Part shown: in pieces, positions 1 through 9,187 of the stretch
Numbering within the stretch: the stretch's first letter is position 1
Layout: every line of letters starts with the position of its first letter
Assembly (NCBI RefSeq): GCF_000377205.1
Contig: NZ_KB897909.1
Span: forward strand, 1 to 64,000
Source of the DNA: Thioalkalivibrio sp. ALJ3
Lineage (GTDB): Bacteria; Pseudomonadota; Gammaproteobacteria; Ectothiorhodospirales; Ectothiorhodospiraceae
Reading direction: 5' to 3'
Length of the DNA: 64,000 nt
Position numbers and translations under genes: made by a program
Notes under the pieces: model-generated
Told to the model about the DNA's origin: nothing
The model's database searches: none
The model's input: the letters and a program-made list of their open reading frames with translations, nothing else

Positions 1-81
1 CTTGACCTTGCCCGCCTCCAGATCCCGGACCCACATGCAGTCGAGCTTGTTCTTGCTGACATCAATGCCAATATGAGCCAT
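1..81 (-). CDS. IS110-family transposase/recombinase, N-terminal fragment (cut by window edge)
   Basis: Only the first 27 codons lie in the window. The start MAHIGIDVSKNKLDC carries the GIDVSK..LD signature that opens the RuvC-like DEDD domain of IS110-family recombinases; the Asp of GID is the first catalytic acid. A GAGAGGA-like ribosome binding site precedes the ATG at 81. These enzymes move their IS through a bridge RNA encoded in a non-coding end of the element. The gene points off the left edge, so positions 82 to about 268 are its upstream non-coding end. Whether the rest is intact cannot be seen. Confidence 0.85.
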   Translation of the reverse strand, partial: MAHIGIDVSKNKLDCMWVRDLEAGKVK

Positions 82-268
82 CTCGTCCTCTCACCTTGTC
101 CGTACAGCCTCACCCGCCCTTCACGGGGAGCTTGGATACCGTTCAAACTTCGAGATGAAAAAGGACTCGGGGGCCCATCTACGGCACAGGTTCGTGACCT
201 CAGGATGCGATCGGGTTACCCCGAGTCCGGTGCGGTCCATGGTAGCGATCCGTGAACCGCAAGACACA
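82..268 (-). ncRNA. Candidate IS110 non-coding end with possible bridge-RNA fold
   Basis: No convincing gene lies here. A perfect 10-bp inverted repeat, GGACTCGGGG (163-172) and CCCCGAGTCC (219-228), encloses a 46-nt loop. In the loop, 202-211 reads AGGATGCGAT, identical to the start of the REP elements at 269-278 and 8762-8771. In IS110-family IS621 the bridge RNA is encoded just upstream of the recombinase and its target loop matches REP sequence. Upstream of the REP at 271 the usual CGTAG context is replaced by ACAAG, as expected if the IS ends near 267-270. Function is inferred only. Confidence 0.35.
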
Positions 269-270
269 AG

Positions 271-297
271 GATGCGATGAGCAAAGCGAATCGCATC
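271..297 (+). repeat. REP palindrome, class A
   Basis: A 27-nt imperfect palindrome: GATGCGATGAGC, three bases, GCGAATCGCATC. Further copies lie at 907-933 (inverted), 981-1007, 8764-8790, 12416-12442 and 30456-30483. This copy sits between the IS110 end and the RAYT gene. Confidence 0.85.
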
Positions 298-318
298 AAT
301 CCCTGAATCTCCAACCCC

Positions 319-858
319 TCAATCCCTCTCCCCCAAAGGCCAATCCTCCATCTCAGGCACCCCGCCCCAGTCCGCCGGATACACCCCAGCCCGCACAAAC
401 CGGTGGAAGCTGGAATATGGCCAATCCGCCACGGCCCGAACCCAGCCGTGCTTGACCGGGTTGTAATGGATGTAATCGACGTGCCGCGCCCAATCCTGCT
501 CGTCACGGATGCAACGTTCCCAGAACCGGCGCTGCCAGATGCCGCGCTCGCCGCGCTGAGCCCGGCTGTATGTTCGGGTTTCGAACGGCGCAATCGAACG
601 CGAAAAGCGTGCCTTGATCAGTCGCCATCTCCGACTGAAATCGGTATCGCCGTCAGGCAACCGCCAGATGCAGTGCAGATGCTCGGGCAGCACCACCATT
701 GCGTCTATAACGAACGGGTGCCGTCGCCGTACCTCGCGAAATGCGTCCCTCAGGGCATCAATATGATCGATCAGCAGGGTGGTGTTGCGACGCCAGGCGG
801 CGTTCACGGTAAAAAAGTACGTGCCGCCGGGCACGTATACGCGGCGATAATCCGTCAT
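319..858 (-). CDS. REP-associated tyrosine transposase (RAYT, Y1_Tnp/IS200-like)
   Basis: A 179-aa HUH-type single-strand endonuclease. The HUH motif is in PEHLHCIW (about residues 58-65), and the probable catalytic Tyr is in the DYIHYNPVKHG segment (about residues 128-138) typical of RAYTs. RAYTs are domesticated IS200/IS605 relatives that cleave and spread REP palindromes rather than themselves. An AAGGGGG ribosome binding site lies about 6 bases before the ATG at 858. The gene is framed by REP class A copies at 271-297 on its 3' side and 907-933 and 981-1007 on its 5' side, the usual RAYT arrangement. It appears full length with no frameshift. Confidence 0.9.
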   Translation of the reverse strand: MTDYRRVYVPGGTYFFTVNAAWRRNTTLLIDHIDALRDAFREVRRRHPFVIDAMVVLPEHLHCIWRLPDGDTDFSRRWRLIKARFSRSIAPFETRTYSRAQRGERGIWQRRFWERCIRDEQDWARHVDYIHYNPVKHGWVRAVADWPYSSFHRFVRAGVYPADWGGVPEMEDWPLGERD

Positions 859-906
859 CCATAGCCCCCTTCCCTGGGTTCATGGTCTTCAACGTTGTTG
901 CGGAAT

Positions 907-933
907 GATGCGATTCGCTTCGCTCATCACATC
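907..933 (-). repeat. REP palindrome, class A (inverted copy)
   Basis: Reads GATGCGATTCGC..GCTCATCACATC on the plus strand, the reverse complement of the class A consensus with one change. With the direct copy at 981-1007 it forms an inverted pair (BIME-like) upstream of the RAYT gene. Confidence 0.85.
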
Positions 934-980
934 CTACCCAAGCATTACCCCCCGAGGCACACCCTATACCCCGACCGTAA

Positions 981-1007
981 GATGCGATGAGCCCCGCGAA
1001 TCGCATC
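981..1007 (+). repeat. REP palindrome, class A
   Basis: Arms GATGCGATGAGC and GCGAATCGCATC separated by CCC. It lies 27 bases past the stop of the lipocalin-like lipoprotein gene and 47 bases from the inverted copy at 907-933. Confidence 0.85.
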
Positions 1008-1034
1008 AATGCACGACACCGCCCAAGCCCCCGC

Positions 1035-2207
1035 CTACTCGTCATCGTACCCGGTCAGCTCCACGAAGCCGCGACCCACCGGCTCGCCATCCGCATCCAA
1101 GATATCCACCGCGCCTTCCCAATAGCGGATCACGGTGTCCATCTCCTGTTCGTCGCGGATGGCACGCACAGTGAATTCGCGTGGAGCCGAGCCGTCCGGC
1201 GGTTCGATGCGCATCGCCCATTCCACGGGATAGCGATTGCCGGACGGCTGCGTGGCCCAGCGTCGGGGCTCCAGTTCGACCTGGAAGGGTTCCAGCAGCC
1301 GGTCGTCGGCATCCGCCGGCATCCAGCGGCCCTTGGACAGCGGGTGCGGCTCCCCGTCCTCCTTGCGTAGCTGGTAATACATCACGTCCAGCCCGTCGTC
1401 GAACTGCAGCGCGAACCAGTCCCAGCCCACCTGATCCTCGGACAGCGCACTGGTGCTCCACTCGCGGTCCATCCAGGCCTGACCGGTCACCGCCAGGGGT
1501 CCGAGCTGAGCACGCTCGACCTCGCCGCTCACTTTGATGCGGGGCATGGAGTAGTAATAGGAGGCATTGCCCGGCTCCGGGCCCTTCTGGCTGAGGCCCG
1601 CCTCGCCCTGGAGGACCGGGCCGCGCAGGGGCTCCAGTTCCAGCGCCAGCCGGTAGTCGTCCACGCTGAAATCCAGCGTCCAGCGATCCCGGTCCAGATC
1701 CGCCAGCTGCCAGTCCTCGGCCCAGACCCGGCCGACCGGCTCCGTGGCCCCGGCCAGCCCCGCCCCGTCGCGCACGAAGCGCTCCTCGGAGGCGTGGTGC
1801 CCGGCCTCGCGGTCAATCACTGCCGTATGCGCCATCCAGATATCCGGGCTGGCCCAGGCCGACTCGTGCCAGCGGGCGTCCCCCGCCAACTCCGGCGCCA
1901 GCCCGACGCGGAAGAAAGTGATGTGAAAGCCCAGCCGCTCGCCCTCCGGCCCGTCGAGGTTGCCGGTCACATACCACCACTCGTTGCGAAACCCCGGGTG
2001 CGGCCCGTGGTCACGCGGAAAATCGAACTCCCGCGGCGCATCCGCACGCCGGAACCCGGCCGTCTCCTCCCCGCCCAGGGCCTCGCCCACGCGCAGGCCG
2101 GACACCTCGGCCTCGCGCGCATCGGGCGGCTCCGCCCCATCACAGGCCGCCAGCAGCACAACAAGCCCAACCAGCACCAACAGGCGCAGGACCTTCTGAG
2201 GAAACAT
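1035..2207 (-). CDS. AttH/lipocalin-like (carotenoid 1,2-hydratase-type) lipoprotein of an ABC operon
   Basis: From the ATG at 2207 the protein has 390 aa. It begins with a lipoprotein signal (MFPQKVLRLL..VVLLAAC, lipobox LAAC), followed by an AttH-like domain with the motif FRNEWWYVTGNL. The family is a pair of lipocalin-like beta barrels. It is commonly encoded next to an FtsX-type permease and a LolD-type ATPase, as here, and probably binds or transfers a hydrophobic or envelope substrate. That role is inferred; I see no carotenoid genes. The frame stays open upstream to an ATG at 2333 that overlaps the permease stop as ATGA, but the extension would translate a REP palindrome (2221-2301) and no clear ribosome binding site precedes 2207. 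The start is therefore uncertain. Confidence 0.8.
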   Translation of the reverse strand: MFPQKVLRLLVLVGLVVLLAACDGAEPPDAREAEVSGLRVGEALGGEETAGFRRADAPREFDFPRDHGPHPGFRNEWWYVTGNLDGPEGERLGFHITFFRVGLAPELAGDARWHESAWASPDIWMAHTAVIDREAGHHASEERFVRDGAGLAGATEPVGRVWAEDWQLADLDRDRWTLDFSVDDYRLALELEPLRGPVLQGEAGLSQKGPEPGNASYYYSMPRIKVSGEVERAQLGPLAVTGQAWMDREWSTSALSEDQVGWDWFALQFDDGLDVMYYQLRKEDGEPHPLSKGRWMPADADDRLLEPFQVELEPRRWATQPSGNRYPVEWAMRIEPPDGSAPREFTVRAIRDEQEMDTVIRYWEGAVDILDADGEPVGRGFVELTGYDDE

Positions 2208-2220
2208 CTTTGGGGACTTC

Positions 2221-2301
2221 TGTGGGAGCGGGCTTGCCCGCGAAAGGACCTTGCCAGAGCCTGGCGCGGGCAGGGGCTTCGCGGGCAAGCCCGCTCCCAC
2301 A
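2221..2301. repeat. REP-like inverted pair, GTGGGAGCGGGC type
   Basis: A perfect 24-bp inverted repeat: 2221-2244 begins TGTGGGAGCGGGCTTG and 2278-2301 is its reverse complement. The spacer is 33 bp and GC-rich. It resembles the REP sequences of Pseudomonas and is unrelated to classes A and B in this window. It lies between the permease gene and the mature part of the lipoprotein gene and does not close the reading frame. Confidence 0.85.
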
Positions 2302-2332
2302 AAGCCCACTCCAACATGCTGCAACCAGGCCA

Positions 2333-4869
2333 TCAGGGCACCTCCCGCAAGGCGGGCACCAACCGCATGCGCGCCATTCGCCAGGCCGGGATCAGCGCCG
2401 CCAGCAGCGCCGCCCCCACGCCCAGGGCGACGGTCTCGGCGATCTCGCGGCCCGGCCAGCGCAGGTCCATGCCCCAGCCGAAGGCCTCGCGGTTGATCAC
2501 CTCGATCAGTAGCCAGCCCATGCCCAACCCCAGCGGGATCGCGGCCAGCGCAGCGAAGGCACCCAGTACCGCCCCCTGAAACACCACCAGCCCGCGCACC
2601 CCGCCGGGCAGCAGGCCAAGGCTGCGCAGCGTGGCGAACTCGCGCGCGCGTTCCATCTGCAGGGCCATCAACGCCCCGAGGATCGCGATGAACGCGACCA
2701 GCAGCGTGATCACCCGCAGCAGGTGCGTGATCGCAAAGGTGCGGTCGAAGATCGCCATGGACTCCTGCTCTATATCGCCGGGCCGCGTAACCATCGCCGC
2801 CGTCTCGCGCTCGGCCAGCCACGCCTCCAGGCGCTCGATCGCCGCGCCGGCATCCACGCCGTCGGGCAGGCGCAGCCCAAACGAGCCCACCTCCTCTGCA
2901 CCGGCCGTGCCTGCATAGAACCGCTCGCCCAGCATCAGCACGGTGCCCTGCGGACTACCGTAGTCGCGATACACGCCCGCCACCTCGAACATCCGCCGCC
3001 CGTCATCCACACGGATATCCAGCCGATCACCCACACCCACGTCGTGATGGGCGGCAAAGGGCTCAGTGACCAGCACCGCATCGGTCTCGCGCAGGCGCCG
3101 GTCGAGTTCTTCTCCCTTGGCCTCGGCCCGCAGCAGTGGCAGGTAATCCAGCCAGACCGGATGCGGCTCGACCACGTAGAGATCGATCATCCCGACGTCA
3201 CTCGGTGTGTCCTGGCTGGAGCCGGTGCTGACCGACTCCGCCTCGGCGATGCGGGCGAGCGTCTCCCCCCAGTCCGCAGGCAGTCGCGCCCCGCTGCGCG
3301 CCGCGGCGGGGGCCACTGGTACTACGTACAAATCCGAGGTGAGTGCCTGGCCCAGCCACTGCTCCACGCTGTCGCGAAAGCTCCCGACCATCACCGACAC
3401 GCTGATCGCGGCCGCCAGGGCCAGCGTCAGCGCCGAGGTAGCCGGCGCGCTGCGCGACAGGCTCCGCTCCAAGCTACGCACCCCGATACGCGGTAGCGTC
3501 TGCCCGCGACCCAGCCGCGCCAGACCGCGCAGGACCCAGGCCAGCACCAGCGGAAGCAACAGCACAAAGCCGGTGATCAGCAGGAACAGCGCGACAAAGC
3601 TGCCCACCAGCCCTCCGACCCCGAGCAGCAGCATCGCGCCACCCGCCGCCAGCAGCACGACGGCCGCTGCCGCCAGCCCGCGCAGGCCCCGGCGCGCCCG
3701 GCGCTCCAACCGCCCGCGTCCAAGGCTGCCGGGGCTGGCCGCCCGCGCCGCCTCCCAGGCCGGGGCCAGCGCCGCCAGCAGCGACAGCCCCACCCCCAAC
3801 GCGATCACCGCCAGCAGCGCCAGCGGGCGCGGCGTCACCTCCGTTACCGCCACCACAAAGAAATGATCCGTCACCGTCTGCGCGACCTGACCGACCAGCA
3901 CCTGCGCCAGGCCGATCCCGACCAGCACACCCAGCAGCGTGCCGATCACACCGACCAGCAAGGCCTCCAGCATCACCACACCGAACAGCGCCCGCCGGCC
4001 GGCCCCAACCAGGCGCAGGCTCGCCAGCACCTCGCGTCGGCGCAGTACCGCGAAGGTCTGCGTGTTGTAGATCAGGAACGCCGCAATCAGCAATGCCAGC
4101 AGGCTCATCGCCGTCAGATTGATGCGAAAGGCCTGCGCCAGCTCGCGCGAGGCCTGGTCGCGCGCCGCGACCGGCACGAGTTCCAGGTCATCCGGAAGCT
4201 GCTCCGCGAAGGCGCCGATGTCGGCGTCGTCGAGGCGCACGTCGATGCGATCGAGCCGCCCCGGCCGGCCGAGCAGCGTCTGCGCGGTGGCGATGTCCGT
4301 GACCCACAGCGAACCGCCCTCATCGTCCGATCCGGACGCCGCTTCATCGCGCTCCGCTTCACGGTCAAGCAGGGTGACCTCGAAGCGCCCGGCAGCGGTC
4401 TCGAGTGCCAGGCGATCCTCGTGGGTCATCCCGGCATCCGCCCACCAGCCACTCGGCGGCAGGATCGTGCCCGGCTCGGTGACCAGCCGCTGAACCGGGG
4501 CATCCCCGATATCCGAGGCGGCCCCGCGGAACGGGCCCTCGGCCAGCGGATCGACCCCCAGTACATAGATCGTGCGCCCGTCCGGAAGCCGCGCGGGTCC
4601 TTCCACGATCGGTGCGGCATCGCGCCAGCCGGCCAGCCGCAGATCGCGATAATGCGCCTCGTCGAAGCCCCGGGCCGGCCCCAGAATCTGGTGGGTCGCC
4701 GTACCCGCCACCTCGTCCATCGAGCGATCGAACGCACGCTGCGCCGACTGGTTGGCCAGATCCACCGCCAGCACCACGGCCACGGCGATCACCACTCCCA
4801 CCAGCGTCAGCAGCCGCTGCAACGGGCGCCTTCGCCAGTCGCGCAGCCAGGCTTTCACCAGCAGTGAGC

Positions 4870-4873
<4 letters not shown>
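2333..4873 (-). CDS. ABC transporter permease, FtsX/MacB-like, large two-module form
   Basis: An 846-aa membrane protein with an N-terminal transmembrane anchor (about residues 20-40), a periplasmic domain, and two FtsX-type three-helix blocks (about 255-370 and 710-830), with further helices near 400-450. This is the layout of the large permeases that pair with LolD-like ATPases. The start is GTG at 4873; GTGA overlaps the ATPase stop, indicating translational coupling. The stop also forms ATGA with a possible start of the lipoprotein gene. It probably powers removal or relocation of a hydrophobic substrate from the inner membrane together with the AttH-like lipoprotein. The substrate is unknown. 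Confidence 0.88.
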
Positions 4874-5583
<710 letters not shown>

Positions 5584-5725
5584 TACGTAGCCCCTGCCTG
5601 GCCGGTCGAATCGTGTCGAAACGGCTGCTCCATATGCCCCTTCATATCGCTGCAACGTGCAACCCGCATCCTGCCGAGACAGACCCCTGACAGGAGAGGA
5701 ATGTTTCAAAAAAGCCCCCAAGCGG

Positions 5726-5753
5726 TTGATTGCGGCCCGACATCCGTTAGAAT
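5726..5753 (+). promoter_or_regulatory. Sigma-70-like promoter upstream of the mgtE pair
   Basis: TTGATT (5726-5731), 16-base spacer, TAGAAT (5748-5753). It would start transcription near 5760, giving a leader of about 240 nt before the first mgtE gene. Predicted from sequence only. Confidence 0.55.
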
Positions 5754-5760
5754 ACCGGTA

Positions 5761-5999
5761 TCTCCACACACGGGAACGCGCCTTGAAACGTCGATCACGC
5801 AGTCGATCTATCTGCGCCTCGCGGTAAGCGCCTTCTTCCCGAACCGGACGCTTCCCGCTGGGCCTCTAAGTACTAGAGTGCCGGGAGCGGCCGGGCCCCA
5901 GCCCGATCCCGACCGGACCAAGACACCGCATCCGTGCGGCGCCTTGTGAGGCTGTGTATCCAGCCCCCTGGCCCGCGGATGGCAGCCGGGAGTAAGGGC
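5761..5999 (+). promoter_or_regulatory. Long structured 5' leader of the mgtE operon
   Basis: About 240 nt without a convincing gene. It can form a hairpin at 5861-5882 (CTCTA/TAGAG extended by GGC/GCC) and another at 5926-5939 (CCGCA, TCCG loop, TGCGG), with a GC-rich segment between. Magnesium transporter genes often have RNA-based control in their leaders, but I do not recognise an M-box or another known riboswitch core here. The leader ends with GGGAGTAAGGGC next to the ATG at 6000. Confidence 0.35.
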
Positions 6000-7358
6000 A
6001 TGGATTTGCATCTGGAACAATCCATCATCGAGCTGAAGGAGCTGCTGCGTCTGGACGACCGCGACGGCATCCAGGAACTGCTCGACTACACGCGCGTGCA
6101 GGATATCGCGCATGCGCTGATGGAACTGGGCGACGACGACCTGTGCGCGGTGTTCAACCTGCTGGAGCCCGGGCGCAAGGCGGATGTCTTTTCCTACCTC
6201 GACACCCCGCACCAGATCCGGCTGCTCGAGGCCTCGCCGAAGGACGACGCCCGCTTCATCCTCTCCGAGATGGAGGCCGACGACCTCACCGGCCTGCTCC
6301 AGACGCTGGACCCGGAGACCCTGCGCGGCTACCTGCGGCTGCTGCCGTTTCGTGCCATCCGCCGCGCCCTCAAGCAGCTCAACTACCCGGAGGACTCCGC
6401 CGGTCGCGTGATGTCCCCGGACGTCGTCGCGGTGGACCCCGACTGGACGCTCAAGCGCGCACTGGCCTTCATCCGTCGCAACGCGGACGAACACTCGAAC
6501 AACGTGATCTTCGTGGTCGATCAGGACCGCGTGCTGCTTGCGGCCGTGCCGATCCGGCACTTCCTGCGCGCCTCGGCGGACAGCCCGGTGCGCGAGCTGC
6601 TGGGCGAATCCGATCCGATCTCCATCCCGGTATCCGCCACTGCCGTCGAGGCCGCGCGCAAGATCCAGCACTACGACCTGGAGACCCTGCCCGTGGTCGG
6701 CGAGACCGGCGAGCTGCTGGGGGTGATCACGGTCGACGACGTGATGGACGTGCTGGAGGCGGAATCCACCGAGGACTTCCACAAGATCGGGGCGGTCGGG
6801 ACCCTCCCGCTCTCGCCACAGGATGCGAGCCCGTTCCTTTTGTACCGCAAGCGCGTGGGCTGGCTGATCGGTCTGGTCGCGTTCAACACCATCGGCGCGC
6901 TGATGATCTCGCAGTACGAGGAGGCCATTGAGGCGCTGGTGGTGCTGGTGTTCTTCCTGCCGCTGATTATCGACTCAGGCGGCAACGCGGGCGCCCAGAG
7001 CGCCACGCTGATGGTGCGTGCCCTGGCCACCGGCGAGGTCACGTCCAAGGACTGGCTGCGGCTGTGGGGCAAGGAACTCGGCGTGGCCGTCGGGATCGGC
7101 GTAACCATGGGCCTGGCCGTATCGGTTCTCGGCCTGTGGCGCGGCGGGGCCGACATCGCCCTGCTGGTCGCGATCGCGATGACGCTGATCGTCGCGTTCG
7201 CCAGCATGGTGGGCATGCTGCTGCCGTTCATCCTCAGCCGCCTGAAGCTGGACCCGGCGACCGCCAGCGTGCCGCTGATCACCGCGATCGCCGACCTGGG
7301 CGGCATCATGATCTATTTCTCCCTGGCCGTGGCAATGCTCGGCCTGGCGACTCCGTAG
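6000..7358 (+). CDS. mgtE: Magnesium transporter MgtE (copy 1)
   Basis: 452 aa from the ATG at 6000; an in-frame ATG at 5934 gives an implausible N-terminus. It has an N-terminal MgtE_N superhelical domain (about residues 10-115), two CBS domains (about 120-250) and five transmembrane helices (about 270-450). The signature IDSGGNAGAQSATL and an Asp in the last helix (IADLGGIMIYF) are present; this Asp matches the pore Asp of characterised MgtE channels. MgtE admits Mg2+ down its gradient and is gated by Mg2+ binding to the cytosolic domains. Eleven bases separate it from a second mgtE of identical length, so the two are probably co-transcribed. Confidence 0.95.
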   Translation: MDLHLEQSIIELKELLRLDDRDGIQELLDYTRVQDIAHALMELGDDDLCAVFNLLEPGRKADVFSYLDTPHQIRLLEASPKDDARFILSEMEADDLTGLLQTLDPETLRGYLRLLPFRAIRRALKQLNYPEDSAGRVMSPDVVAVDPDWTLKRALAFIRRNADEHSNNVIFVVDQDRVLLAAVPIRHFLRASADSPVRELLGESDPISIPVSATAVEAARKIQHYDLETLPVVGETGELLGVITVDDVMDVLEAESTEDFHKIGAVGTLPLSPQDASPFLLYRKRVGWLIGLVAFNTIGALMISQYEEAIEALVVLVFFLPLIIDSGGNAGAQSATLMVRALATGEVTSKDWLRLWGKELGVAVGIGVTMGLAVSVLGLWRGGADIALLVAIAMTLIVAFASMVGMLLPFILSRLKLDPATASVPLITAIADLGGIMIYFSLAVAMLGLATP

Positions 7359-7369
7359 GGGACTGACCG

Positions 7370-8728
7370 ATGAGCCCGACCGACGACGACATCCAGACCC
7401 TGCCGCAGACACTCAAGACCGCGCTGAACCAGCCCACGGAAGACTCGCTTCAGGGACTTTGCGACGCCCATGCGGGCGCCGACCTGTCGGACGCGCTGGA
7501 GGCCCTGCCGGAAGACCAAATGCTGGACTTCTTCCGGCGTCTCGACGTGTCCTGCACCGCCGATGTCTACGCGCACCTGGAGCCCGACCACCAGACGCGC
7601 GTGCTGCACGCGCTCGACGAGGACCATGCCAGCCAGCTGATGTCGGCGCTGTCCTACGACGACGCCGCCTCGGTCCTGGAAGGCCTCCAGGACGACCACG
7701 CCGAATCCCTGCTCGAGACCCTGCCGGACGACGACCAGGAGGCGCTGGAAACCCTGCTCGGCTACCCGGAGGAAAGCGCCGGGCGCCTGATGACGCCCGA
7801 GTACGCCACCGTGCAGCCGGACTGGTCGGTCGGCGAGGCGATGGACCACCTGCGCGAACACCACGAACTGGCGGAGACGGTCAACACCATCTTCGTGACC
7901 ACGCCGGAGGGCGAGCTGCTGGGCTGGGTGCGCCTGAAGGAACTGCTGCTGTCGCGCCCCACCACCAGCGTGCGCGAGCGCATGCACACCGATGTCGTCA
8001 GCATCGCGGCCGAGGAAGACCGCGAAGAGGCGGCCCACCGCATCGGTCATTACGACCTCGACGTCCTCCCCGTGGTCGACGACAACGGCCACCTGCTCGG
8101 CATCATCACCGTCGACGACGTGATGGACGTGCTGCGCGCCGAGACCACCGAGGACTTCCACCGCATGGCGGCGGTCGGCGACATGGTGCTCTCACTGCGC
8201 GACGCCAGCATGAGCCTGCTCTACCGCAAGCGCATCGGCTGGCTGCTCATCCTGGTCGCGGTCAACATCTTTGCCGGCATCGCCATCGGCTACTACGAGG
8301 CCGCGATCGAGGCGGTCGTGGCGCTGGTCTTCTTCCTGCCCATGGTCATCGCCTCCGGCGGCAACGCCGGGGCCCAGGCCGCCACGCTGGTCGTGCGATC
8401 ACTGGCGGTAAACGACATACAGCTACGCGACTGGTGGCGCCTCGGCGGCAAGGAAGTCCTGGTCGCCACCGCGCTCGGCGTCACCCTCGCCGCAGCCATC
8501 TGGGTCTCCGGCAACTGGCTGGGCACCGTCGAGGTCGCCAACGCGATCGCCCTGGGCATGTTTTTCGTGATCATCTTCGGCTCGCTGTTCGGCCTGTTCC
8601 TGCCGTTCGCCCTCACCCGCGTCGGCTTCGACCCGGCCGTGGCCAGCGCCCCGCTGATCACCTCCGTGATCGACATCGTCGGCATCCTGATCTACTTCGG
8701 CGTCGCCGTCGCCATGCTCGGCCTCTGA
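7370..8728 (+). CDS. mgtE: Magnesium transporter MgtE (copy 2)
   Basis: Also 452 aa, with MgtE_N, two CBS domains and five transmembrane helices. The signature is IASGGNAGAQAATL and the last helix carries VIDIVGILIYF with the pore Asp. A GGGGAC element lies 5-10 bases before the ATG. The N-terminal domain is notably acidic (PTDDDIQ.., EDD and DDD runs) and differs clearly from copy 1, while the CBS and membrane parts are close. This fits an old tandem duplication with divergence of the sensor part. The two may differ in gating threshold or form mixed dimers; that is inference. Confidence 0.95.
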   Translation: MSPTDDDIQTLPQTLKTALNQPTEDSLQGLCDAHAGADLSDALEALPEDQMLDFFRRLDVSCTADVYAHLEPDHQTRVLHALDEDHASQLMSALSYDDAASVLEGLQDDHAESLLETLPDDDQEALETLLGYPEESAGRLMTPEYATVQPDWSVGEAMDHLREHHELAETVNTIFVTTPEGELLGWVRLKELLLSRPTTSVRERMHTDVVSIAAEEDREEAAHRIGHYDLDVLPVVDDNGHLLGIITVDDVMDVLRAETTEDFHRMAAVGDMVLSLRDASMSLLYRKRIGWLLILVAVNIFAGIAIGYYEAAIEAVVALVFFLPMVIASGGNAGAQAATLVVRSLAVNDIQLRDWWRLGGKEVLVATALGVTLAAAIWVSGNWLGTVEVANAIALGMFFVIIFGSLFGLFLPFALTRVGFDPAVASAPLITSVIDIVGILIYFGVAVAMLGL

Positions 8729-8758
8729 CCGCCCGCCCGGCTACGCCCATCGACCACC

Positions 8759-8840
8759 CGTAGGATGCGATGAGCGCAGCGAATCGCATCATCACACCTG
8801 CCCACAACCGGTGCGTTTCACCAGGCTCAACCCACCCTGC
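8759..8840 (+). repeat. Composite REP module (class A then class B)
   Basis: A class A palindrome (8764-8790), a 19-bp spacer and a class B palindrome (8810-8836; GGTGCGTTTCAC..GCTCAACCCACC, slightly decayed). The module starts with CGTAG and ends CCTGCG where other copies have CCTACG or CCTACA. The same order and orientation recur at 12411-12499 and 30451-30537. Confidence 0.85.
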
Positions 8841-9109
8841 GAATCGCTTTGTCATCTCGGCTGCACCCCCGTCATCCCGGCCCCAGCGCAGCGAAGAGCC
8901 CGGATCTCCACCCCCAGCCGAAACCCCTGCCTGGCGCCATCCGCCCGGCACAACACCCCGCAAACCCCGAACACTGACAATGTGCGTCAGTTCACATGAC
9001 AAAATTGGTCACATGCCCCCTGTCACAGAGTGACCAAAGCCGTCATACTCGGGGCATCAGGCAACCCATACCCGCCTGACTACGGGGCTTTTCGCGAAAT
9101 CGGACGAGT
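8841..9109. other. Intergenic region upstream of the pilin gene, with possible enhancer site
   Basis: No gene is visible. Around 8879-8916, CATCCCGGC and a GAGCCCGGATC-like arm form a further degenerate palindrome. GGTCAC (9007-9012) and GTGACC (9030-9035) are an inverted repeat flanked by more TCACATG/TGTCAC words. It lies 75-100 bases upstream of the sigma-54 promoter, where a PilR-type enhancer-binding protein would sit. PilR itself is not in the window. Confidence 0.4.
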
Positions 9110-9125
9110 TGGCACCCGCCTTGCA
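9110..9125 (+). promoter_or_regulatory. Sigma-54 (RpoN) promoter of the pilin gene
   Basis: TGGCAC, five bases, TTGCA: an exact match to the -24/-12 consensus (GG at 9111-9112, GC at 9123-9124). Transcription would start near 9136, about 50 bases before the pilin ATG. RpoN control with PilR is the known mode for pilA in pseudomonads. Confidence 0.85.
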
Positions 9126-9187
9126 TCCACCAGAACGGATGCCGCACGGCGGCGCTCCGTCTTCCGTCACACACAGGGAGTAACACA

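Noticed and set aside
5761-5999. M-box or other known Mg2+ riboswitch in the mgtE leader
   Set aside because: I looked for the conserved cores and did not recognise them; only generic hairpins can be supported.
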